Shown here one piece after another: positions 28,776-37,098 of a stretch of DNA of 64,000 nt; position 1 is the stretch's first letter, and every line of letters begins with the position of its first letter. Made by a program: the position numbers and the translations under genes. Under the pieces are notes generated by a model. The model was given only the letters and a program-made list of their open reading frames with translations, was not told the origin of the DNA and did not search any database. The DNA lies in assembly GCA_013416795.1 (NCBI GenBank), contig RQSC01001135.1:27312-91311 (forward strand), given 5' to 3'. This DNA comes from Prasinococcaceae sp. CCMP 1430 (taxonomy: Eukaryota > Prasinodermophyta > Palmophyllophyceae > Prasinococcales > Prasinococcaceae).

Positions 28776-29740
28776 GAGGCCATACTGGGCGGCAGTCTCC
28801 TCGATGATCTGCATCACGACCAGGTTCTGGTCAGTCTGCACGCGGCAGTCGCCGAAGAGCGGCGCGAACTCGTACTGGTTGGGGGCGACCTCACGGTGGC
28901 GAGTCTTGAGGGGAATGCCAACCTTGTAGCACTCCTGCTGGATGGCCTGCATGCACTGCAGCACGGCCGTCGAGGACGTGAGCGGCGCCATGTAATGGTC
29001 GCACATCTCCTGGCCGCGCGCGGGCGTCTTGCCAATCAGCGTGCGGCCCACGAACTGCAGGTCGGGGCGCGTGTAGTAGGCGTCGCGCGGGACGAGGAAG
29101 ATCTCCTGCTCGAGGCCGATGTTCGCGATGATGCCCGAGCACTCCACGCCCATCGCCTTCAGCAGGCGCGCGCCCTCCGTGGAGAGCGCCTCGCAGCTGC
29201 GGTGCAGCGGCGTCTTCTCATCGAGCGCCTGGCCGGTGTACGCCATGAAGGCACTCGGGATGAACATGACATCCTCGCGGCAGAAGGGCGGCGAGAGGGG
29301 GTCGACCGCCAGGTAGCCACCGGCGGTGTGCGTCGCGCGCAGGCCGCCGTTCGGGTACGAGGAGCCATCGGTCTCGCCAGTCAGGAGGTCGCCCTGCGCG
29401 TGATGCACGCACGTGCGCGCGGAGTCAGCTCCGTGCCTCCGCGTCGGCGAGCGAGCGGGCGGGGCAGCGGGCGGGCGGGCCTCCGGGTGGAACGTGGCAG
29501 GCTCCAACGTGCGCGCAGGAAGCGCCCGCGATCGCGCGCGGGCAAGCACGCGCACGCACCGCGTCGAACTCCCAGGAGGGCGTGCCGTCCGCGGCGAAGT
29601 TGAGCATGGAGATCTGCACGCCCGCGGCGTTGCCGTGGCGCACGCCGGTGCTGCCGAGCGGCTGGAACCAGTGGCAGTACGACGTCGCGCCCCGGTCGAC
29701 GGCCCAGTCGCGCATCGCGGCGGCAACCACTTGCAGGCAT
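28775..29740 (-). CDS. Glutamine synthetase type III, both ends missing
   Basis: Exons (about 29740)-29560 and 29393-28775 join in phase 0 (166-bp GTGCGT...GCGCAG intron). They encode a central part of GSIII: AMRDWAVDRGATSYCHWFQP, GETDGSSYPNGGLRATH, MFIPSAFMAYTGQALDEKTP, IGLEQEIFLVPRDAYY, and RHREVAPNQYEFAPLFGD up to ETAAQYGLA. GSIII makes glutamine from glutamate, ammonia and ATP, and occurs in several algae as a decameric or dodecameric enzyme. The N-terminus is cut near the N at 29770. The C-terminal portion, with the expected Gly-Ser-Gly-Lys-His nucleotide-binding segment, is missing at an abrupt junction with CWC27 (about 28770). Full-length GSIII has roughly 700 residues; about 260 are visible here. 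Confidence 0.88.
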
Positions 29741-29769
29741 CAATGCAGTGCGCGCGCGTCAGTGCCGGG

Positions 29770-29770
29770 N
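29770..29770. other. Single-N assembly join
   Basis: Lies just upstream of the visible glutamine synthetase exon (minus strand) and 32 bp before the EH-protein start (plus strand). It removes the 5' part of the synthetase gene. Confidence 0.7.
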
Positions 29771-29801
29771 GGCGCGCGCGGGGGTTGCGGCGTCAAGGGC
29801 G

Positions 29802-31753
29802 ATGGCGTCGTCTTCGCACCCCTGGGAGGGCCTCTTCCGGCTGGCGGACGCGGTGCGCGCGCGCGCGGGCGCGCCCCCCCCACCCCCCCCCCGCCTTTTT
29901 CGCTCCCCTCTCGCATCGTGCGGCGGGTGTGCGGCAGCGCCGCGCGCGGCCGCTCCTCTTTTGCCGCCGCGCTGACCCCCCCTCCCCCAACAACAACAAC
30001 AACCAACAACAACAACGCACGCACCGCCTCCGATCTGCCGTAGGATGGCGACGGCAGGGTGAGCGGCGGCGAGGCGGTGGCGTTCCTGCGCCGCAGCGGC
30101 CTGTCCCAGCAGGCGCTCGCGTCGGTGTGGACGTTCGCGGACGAGGACGAGGTGGGCTTCCTCACGCCCCGGCAGTTCTACGCCGCGCTGCGGCTGATCG
30201 GGCTGGCGCAGAGCCTGAAGGGGGTGGCGCTCACCGCGCCGATGGCCCGCCCCGTCATTGCGGAGTCGGTGGAGGCCCCCGCGCCGACGCTCGAGGGCGT
30301 GGAGGTGCCGCCGCTGCGCTCCGAGACCGAATGGGCGCTGCGCGCGGAGCAGATGGAGCAGTACTCCGCGCTCTTCGCCAGCCTCGACGACGACGGCGAC
30401 GGGAGGGTGAGCGGCGCGGAGATGGTGCCGATCATGACCCGCTGGGGCCTCCCGCAGACCGTCAACCGCCAGGTCTGGGACCTCGCCGACGGCGATGCGG
30501 ACGGATACCTCGACGAGCACGGGGTGTGCGTCGCTCTGTGCTTGCTCGAGGGCGCCAAGCGAGGCCGCGAGCTCCCCGCGTCGCTGCCCGCGTCGCTCGC
30601 GGAGCCCGGCGCCGCCGCCGCCGCGGCCGCCGGGGCGCCGCAGGGGGGTGCGGCCCCGCGGCCGCCGCGACCTTCGGGGGGCTTCGCGTTCGGCCAGGAG
30701 GCGGCCCGCGACGCCGCGTTCGACCCGCACTCCAGAAAAGAGACGACGACGACACTCTCGGGCGACGGCGTCGGCTTCGGCGCCCCCTCTTCCAGCCCAC
30801 CCCCGGCGACGTTCGGGGCGGACTTCGGAGGCGGCGAGGCGCCAAAGCAGCAGCAGCAAGAGCAAGAGCAAGAGCAAGAGCAAGAGCGGCAGGCGCGCCC
30901 GCCGGCGCCCGCCGACGCCTTCACCGACGCCCCGACGACCGACCTCGCCCCCCAAAACGACGCGCCTCCCCCTTCCTCGGCGGCCGCCGTCGCCGCGGGA
31001 GACGCCGGCGTCGCGGCGGCGGAGAGGGAGCTCGAGGCGCTCAGGGCGGACGCCAAGGGCGCAGCCGCCGCCGCGAACGGAGGAGGGGGCGCCGAGGCGG
31101 TCGGCGCGCGCATCCGGGCGCTCGCCGCCCAGCTGGACGAGCTGCACAACATGCTCGGCCTGGGCAGGCTCGCCCAGGTGCCGCGCCCGCAGCACCCCCT
31201 GTTCGACAGCCCGGCCTTCTCGCTGAAGCTCTCGGCAGCGGGGGCCGGCGCGGCACCAAGCGCGGGCGCCCGGCCCCCCGCGGCGGCGCCCCCGGCTGCC
31301 GGCGCCGAGCTGGGTGCCGCGCCCCCCAACCCCTCCCCCCCACATGGCGTCGACGTCGACGCCTTCGCGTCCCTGTCGTTGGGCGATTCGTTCGGGAGGC
31401 TCGGCGCCGCGCCGCCGACGAGCGCGGGGGCGCCGTGGAGCTCGGGCGCCTCCTCGGGAGACGGCGGCGAGCAGCCGCCGCCCTCGAACGCCTCCTCCGC
31501 CGATGCGCCCCCCACGTCGTCCGGCCCCGCGTCCTTCGGCGCTGGCAGGCCGCTGGCAGTCTCCTCGTCGTTCGGCGACCCGGGCGCGCCCCTCGACGAC
31601 GACGCCTTCGGCGCCATCGACGCCCCGCCTCCGCCCGCGCCTGCGGGCGGGGGCGCGCAGCAGCAGGCGGCGGCGTCCGACGCCTTCAGCGCCTTCGACG
31701 ACGCCTTCGGCAGCGCGCAGGCCGACAAGACCGGCGACATCGTGGCGTTCTGA
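29802..31753 (+). CDS. EH-domain endocytic adaptor (EPS15/Pan1-like)
   Basis: Exons 29802-29852 and 30044-31753 join in phase 0 (191-bp GTGCGC...CCGTAG intron), giving 586 residues. Two EH domains are visible. The first spans the intron: WEGLFRLADADGDGRVSGGE, then LASVWTFADEDEVGFLTPRQF. The second is at residues about 115-185: LFASLDDDGDGRVSGAE, then VWDLADGDADGYLDE. Both have EF-hand-type calcium loops. A helical segment around residues 340-390 (ERELEALRADAK; IRALAAQLDELHNMLG) may be coiled coil. The C-terminal 200 residues are Pro/Ala/Ser-rich with repeated Phe-Gly and Asp-Ala-Phe elements, as in clathrin/AP2 binding tails. EH domains bind Asn-Pro-Phe peptides in endocytosis; plant relatives belong to the TPLATE complex. 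Confidence 0.88.
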
Positions 31754-31985
31754 CGGGCCGGCGGCGCGGGCGTGTACCAGTAAACTTAGGAGGAAAGACA
31801 CATTTTTGCTAAAACACCCCACGAGCAAGTGGCGCGCGCTCCTCGCCCGCCGCGCCCGCGGCGAAGGCGGGGGCGCGCTCGCGAGCGACGCGCGCGCGCG
31901 CCATCGGTCGAGGTCCGTGCCGTCGGGGGGCTGATTACAATGGCGCGAGCTGCCGGGCGGCGGCCTCGCTCGCTGGAGCGCCTCG

Positions 31986-34900
31986 CTAGTCGATCTTGAG
32001 GGCGCCGTAGATGCGGCGCACGAAGGCGTAGCACGCGTAGAAGCCGATGGTGCCCGTCACCACGAAGAACAGGATGCTCACCACGCCCATGTAGCCGAAG
32101 TACAGGATGCCGCTGGGCGTCTTCGAGATGTCCAGCTTGGTGTAGTAGTAGAAGATGGAGTACAGGAACAGGTAGAGCGCCGAGGAGCCGCTCGTGAAGA
32201 AGCTCCTCCACCACCAGTTGTAGTCCTCCGCGCACAGCTGGAAGTAGCACAGCACCACCGAGATCTCCGCGCACGTGATGGCGAGGATGATGCCCACCAG
32301 GAGGACGAAGCCGAACGCGTAGAAGAACTGGTGGAGCCAGATCGACGTGAGGATGAAGAAGAGCTCGATGAAGACGGCGCCGAAGGGCAGCACGCCGCCG
32401 ATCAGGACGGAGAGCGCCGGGTGCATGTACCAGGCCTGCTCGGGGATGAGGCGAGGGATCATCTTGGTGCGCACGGGGTCCTCCGACGCCGGCGCCTTGT
32501 AGCCGAAGTAGGAGCCGATGAAGACCAGCGGCACGCTGATGCCGAACCACAGGAAGAGGATCGCGAAGAGCGTGCCGAAGGGCACCGCGCCGCTGCTCCT
32601 CTGCCCCCAGATGACCGCGTTGAGGACCACGAAGACCGCGAACACGCCGCCCGGCAGCAGGAAGGCCGTCTTGAGGGTGTTCGTCTTCCACGCGGTGCCC
32701 TTGAACTGCTTGAACAGGCGCGCCGAGCAATAGCCGGCGAACAGCCCCATGAACACGAAGAGCAGGAGCATGGCGGTCATGAGGCCGCCGCGGTTGGCCG
32801 GGCTCAGGAAGCCCAGGACCGCGAACATCACGGTCACCACGGACATGGCGCACAGCTGCACGCCGCAGCCGCAGAGCACCGAGAGCATGCCGGGCGCCGC
32901 CGGCGGGCGGAAGACGTCGCCGTGCACGAGCTTCCAGCCGGTCTCCTCCTGCGCCTCCTCCGCCGTCTCGAGCTGGTTGTACTTCGAGATGTCGCGGTGC
33001 AGCGTGCGGAGCATGATCATGCCCACCATGCCGCTGAGGAAGAGCACGATCATGAGCGAGTTGATGATGGAGAACCAGTGGATCTGATCGTCGGTCATCA
33101 GCAGGTACGTGTCCCAGCGGCTCGCCCACCTGATGTCCGAGAGGCGGAAGAGCACGTCGTACGTGAAGGTGACCTCCTCGCCCGCCTTGATCGCCTGCGG
33201 CGCGCCCTCGTGCGTCACGAGCACGTTGCTCGCCGGGTCGCACGTCGAGAGCCCGCCGTCCTTCGCCTTGTGCTGCACGGAGAACGGCTCCACCTCGAAG
33301 CCAACGATGCGGCTGAGGTCCGTCTCGACGTCCTTGTGGTACAGGACGGTGAAGCGCAGGTGGTTGTGCAGGTACGCCGTCTCCGCGCCGCCCCCATCGC
33401 CGGCGACGAAGCCCACCGGATAGCCGCGCTCGTACGTCTTGATGGACTCGCCCGTGTCCTCGCGCGCCCTCATCTTCACCATCGCCACCGGCAGGTTGTC
33501 CAAGATCATGTTGACGCGGTAGTCGTCGCTCACCTGGAGTCGTCGCGCGCGCGAGGGTCAGCACAGTCGCGCCGCCGCCGCACACGACCGCGCGCTCTCT
33601 CGCGCGCGCGGCGTCGTCGGCGCCGGCGGCGGGCTCGGCGCCGCCGCAGCTGCAGCTGGACAAGGCGGTGCTCTCGCGCTCCGAGGTGCGCCGGCGCGCC
33701 AACTGGCCCGAGCGCCAGGCCGTCCTGCAGCGGCCCGCCAGCCCGCCGGGCCAGGCCGCCAGCCTGTGGCTCGCGCAGGCCGAGATCGCCACGCACCACA
33801 AGCGCGCGACGCCGCTGTGGGCGCGGAGCAGCGTGCAGTTCCTGGTGATGGACACGCACCAGCAGCACGCCTCTGGCAGGTCTCACAACGGCGGCTCCGA
33901 CGGCGGCGGCAGCGAGGTGGAGGCCGAGATCGAGCACGCGCAGGCGCGGCGCGTGGAGGTGCGCCGCGGCACCCTGGTGCCGCTGTACGCCAACCAGCAC
34001 GAGGCGGAGGACGGCTGCGCGCTGCACCCGCCGTCGTGGCTGCCCACGGCCTCGGCGGCGGCCGCCGCCGCCGCCGCGGCGGCGGCGGCGTACCACGGGG
34101 ACCCCTTCCAGAGCCGTCAGCCCAGCGCGCCCCCCCACAGGATGCTCTGCGAGGGCGACAGCAGCTGCTCCGTGTCGGAGGACAGGGACGGCGACCGCGA
34201 CATGCGGGACGTGGACGGCGGCGGGGGGCGGGTTTTGGGGGGGGGAGAGGGGGGGGGCGCCGACTGGGCGGCGGGCGCGATGATGGACGCCGACGAGCGC
34301 GCGTACGGCGCCTCGCCCGCGTCCTTCGAGAGCGCGTTCGCGATGGCGCCGCCCCCCGTGGCCCTGCCGGCCGAGGCGCCGATCGGCGGGCTCGGAGGAG
34401 GGGAGGGAGGCGGGAGGGGCGGCGGCGCGATCGACGTGGCCGTCCACCTCGGGGAGCCCCCGTCAGGGCGGTCGGGGGGGCAGGGGGAGGCGGCGGGCGG
34501 GGCGGTCCAGGACGCCTGGGACGACGCCGGCGCGTCGTCGATGCTGGAGGACCACGACGACGGGGCGGCGGCCGAGCGCCAGGAGGAGGCGGAGGAGATG
34601 TCGGACCTGACCGAGGTCGCCGGTGCGATGGGAGGGGCAGTGGTGGGAGACGTCGCGCCGGCGCCCCCGGCGGCGGAGGGGGGCGAGGCGGCGGCGGAGG
34701 AAGCGCCGCCGCTTGGGGCGGCGGCCATGGGGCCGCGCCGTGGCAGCAGGGGCATGATCACGCGCGAGGCCGAGATCCGGCGGCGCGCCGAGTCCGGGTC
34801 CGGGTCCGGCGAGGGCGACAGCAGCAGCGAGAGGAGGAGTTCGAGCAGCGGAAGCCTGAGGAGTCGCGGCAGCGACGGCATCGCGTCCGTCACGGACGGC

Positions 34901-35997
34901 TGGGACCTGGAGGTCCCGCTGGCGGGCATGAAGCAGGCGTGAAGAGCAGCACCATGTCCGTAGACGAAAGCCTTGTGCGCGTCTCCTTGTTTCCCTGTGC
35001 ACTCGTCGTCATAAAAGTTTTTTGCCGTTTCTTTAAAAAAAAAAAAGAGGGAGAGGGACGGGGGACAGAAAGAATGGTGTACAGCCGCAGCCACGCGCGC
35101 GGCGGCGCCTCGCGAGCTCGCGAGCTCATCGCCCGTGGTTCGGGTGCGTGCTGCGGGCGGCGAAGGCCGCGTGCGTCACAAGCACGAGGAGGACCACGAA
35201 GAGCACCGCGCACGCCGCCGCGTTGGCCTTCCCCCACTTGACGTCGCGCGGACCCTCCGGGCGAAACGCGCTGCACACCGTGTGCGGCAGCGGGCAGATG
35301 TACAGCATGCCCAGCAGCCACAGCGGCGGGCAGATGAAGCCCGAAAAGAACAGCAGCATCGCGATGGACATGCGCTCGGGCGAGTTTTTGCTGGGCAGCG
35401 CATCCGGCACGTTCACCTCGATCGTACCACCCTCGGCGCTCACGGGCGGGTACACATACTCCTCGCCGATCTCCACCGACTCGGACATGCCCGCGCCGTC
35501 CGCGCCGCCGCCGCCCGCGCCGTCCTGCGAGCCGCCGATGGAGGACCCAGAGCCGACCGGCAGCAGGGCCTGCTTGGCCGCGTCAGTCTCAGTTTGCTGC
35601 CCCATGCACGCCCCCGGGCCGCCGCCGCCGCCGCGGCCGCCATGGCAGCAAAACCAGACTGAACCCTAAACACCTTACCTAAATTATGCAGCGGGCGCGC
35701 GTCGGCGGGCGCGCGGCCTCGGAGCCCGCGCACGAGCTCGCAGCGCACCTTCTCCGAAAACTCCTTCGCGGACTTCTCGTCCAGCGAGACCTTGCACAGC
35801 GTCTTGCACTGTTCGTCATGCCTGATTTCGATCTGGTAGAGCGAGTTCTCGATCCTGTCACCGCGTAGCACCTCGCCCAGGTTCTCCGCGCTGTTCACGA
35901 TCGGATCAGGCTGGCAGTACGGCAGGGAGTAGTACTCGTACGGCAGCTGCGTCTTCGTCGACGACAGCTTGTTCACCTTCAGGCCGACGACATCACC
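31986..35997 (-). CDS. TM9SF (nonaspanin/EMP70) with a 2.2-kb intron, first exon missing
   Basis: Two exons on the minus strand, 35997-35749 and 33533-31986, join in phase 0 (GTGCGC...CTCCAG), restoring KEFSEK/VSDDYRVNMILDNL across the boundary. The upstream exon has the typical lumenal start: GDVVGLKVNKLSSTKTQLPY, then ENLGEVLRGDRIENS. The downstream exon carries nine or so transmembrane helices (INSLMIVLFLSGMVGMIML, GGLMTAMLLLFVFMGLFAGY, FIGSYFGYKAP and others). It ends in KID, the C-terminal Lys-x-Asp-type signal that retains nonaspanins in the Golgi. The signal-peptide exon is upstream of a CTGCAG acceptor (35998-36000), possibly in the N gap. The intron is about ten times longer than others here and contains two other genes. 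Confidence 0.9.
33647..34942 (+). CDS. Unrecognised protein inside the TM9SF intron, 5' end missing
   Basis: An open frame of about 431 residues, unidentified. Its first 120 residues are of normal complexity (LDKAVLSRSEVRRRANWPER; SLWLAQAEIATHHKRATPLW; SSVQFLVMDTHQQH). The remainder is Gly/Ala/Asp-rich and Ser-rich, ending WDLEVPLAGMKQA. No ATG exists upstream in frame; the first is at about 33848. The reading continues back to a possible acceptor (GCAG at about 33646), so the 5' part is absent. About 90 bp after the stop there is an A-tract (35035-35047). Lying antisense in an intron, intronless, 5'-truncated and followed by A residues, it could be a retrocopy, but that is inference. Confidence 0.5.
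   Translation, partial: QLQLDKAVLSRSEVRRRANWPERQAVLQRPASPPGQAASLWLAQAEIATHHKRATPLWARSSVQFLVMDTHQQHASGRSHNGGSDGGGSEVEAEIEHAQARRVEVRRGTLVPLYANQHEAEDGCALHPPSWLPTASAAAAAAAAAAAAYHGDPFQSRQPSAPPHRMLCEGDSSCSVSEDRDGDRDMRDVDGGGGRVLGGGEGGGADWAAGAMMDADERAYGASPASFESAFAMAPPPVALPAEAPIGGLGGGEGGGRGGGAIDVAVHLGEPPSGRSGGQGEAAGGAVQDAWDDAGASSMLEDHDDGAAAERQEEAEEMSDLTEVAGAMGGAVVGDVAPAPPAAEGGEAAAEEAPPLGAAAMGPRRGSRGMITREAEIRRRAESGSGSGEGDSSSERRSSSSGSLRSRGSDGIASVTDGWDLEVPLAGMKQA
35126..35605 (-). CDS. Small two-helix membrane protein inside the TM9SF intron
   Basis: ATG 35605 encodes 159 residues. The N-terminal 80 residues are hydrophilic (MGQQTETDAAKQALLPVGSG, acidic YVYPP region). Two hydrophobic stretches follow: MLLFFSGFICPPLWLLGMLY and AACAVLFVVLLVLVTHAAFA. 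The first resembles the Cys/Pro-containing helix in plant ribosomal-L18a-like membrane proteins, but the match is weak. It is on the same strand as TM9SF, inside its intron, with its own start and stop. I do not assign a function. Confidence 0.6.
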   Translation of the reverse strand: MGQQTETDAAKQALLPVGSGSSIGGSQDGAGGGGADGAGMSESVEIGEEYVYPPVSAEGGTIEVNVPDALPSKNSPERMSIAMLLFFSGFICPPLWLLGMLYICPLPHTVCSAFRPEGPRDVKWGKANAAACAVLFVVLLVLVTHAAFAARSTHPNHGR

Positions 35998-36000
35998 CTG

Positions 36001-36188
36001 CAGCCGCGCGGCGGCGGCGCGAGCGAGCGCAGGCAGCGGCGGGGTCAGACGCCTTTCCGACCCTACAGGCGCCACCGCCGCGCGATGGCGTCGGCAGGGT
36101 GTCGCGCGGCCTCGCGGCGGCGGCGGCGGGGGCGCGCGCAACAGGGCCCCTGGCGCTCAAACGCCCTCCTCACTCGCCTCCCTGCGCG
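36001..36188. other. Short sequence up to the gap
   Basis: Continues from the TM9SF acceptor to the gap. Open frames with the minus strand end in the gap; the remaining N-terminal TM9SF exon is not visible here. Confidence 0.4.
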
Positions 36189-36957
36189 NNNNNNNNNNNN
36201 NNNNNNNNNNNNNNNNNNNNNNNNNNNNNNNNNNNNNNNNNNNNNNNNNNNNNNNNNNNNNNNNNNNNNNNNNNNNNNNNNNNNNNNNNNNNNNNNNNNN
36301 NNNNNNNNNNNNNNNNNNNNNNNNNNNNNNNNNNNNNNNNNNNNNNNNNNNNNNNNNNNNNNNNNNNNNNNNNNNNNNNNNNNNNNNNNNNNNNNNNNNN
36401 NNNNNNNNNNNNNNNNNNNNNNNNNNNNNNNNNNNNNNNNNNNNNNNNNNNNNNNNNNNNNNNNNNNNNNNNNNNNNNNNNNNNNNNNNNNNNNNNNNNN
36501 NNNNNNNNNNNNNNNNNNNNNNNNNNNNNNNNNNNNNNNNNNNNNNNNNNNNNNNNNNNNNNNNNNNNNNNNNNNNNNNNNNNNNNNNNNNNNNNNNNNN
36601 NNNNNNNNNNNNNNNNNNNNNNNNNNNNNNNNNNNNNNNNNNNNNNNNNNNNNNNNNNNNNNNNNNNNNNNNNNNNNNNNNNNNNNNNNNNNNNNNNNNN
36701 NNNNNNNNNNNNNNNNNNNNNNNNNNNNNNNNNNNNNNNNNNNNNNNNNNNNNNNNNNNNNNNNNNNNNNNNNNNNNNNNNNNNNNNNNNNNNNNNNNNN
36801 NNNNNNNNNNNNNNNNNNNNNNNNNNNNNNNNNNNNNNNNNNNNNNNNNNNNNNNNNNNNNNNNNNNNNNNNNNNNNNNNNNNNNNNNNNNNNNNNNNNN
36901 NNNNNNNNNNNNNNNNNNNNNNNNNNNNNNNNNNNNNNNNNNNNNNNNNNNNNNNNN
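36189..36957. other. Assembly gap of 769 N
   Basis: Undetermined bases between the TM9SF 5' side (-) and CLEC16A (+). The promoters of both genes and the TM9SF signal-peptide exon may lie inside. Confidence 0.98.
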
Positions 36958-37098
36958 CCCCCCTCCCGCGCCGCAGCGCCACAGCGCGCGCGCGCGCGCG
37001 CGCGCGCAGGGGGTGGGGTGGGGTGGTTCGGGTTGGGAGGAGGGGGGGGGGGAGGGGTCGTCGCAAGGAAGGTCGGGCGGCCGCGCCGCCTTCGAACC

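Noticed and set aside
28776-28929. C-terminal continuation of CWC27
   Set aside because: These residues are antisense to a well-conserved part of glutamine synthetase and do not match CWC27.
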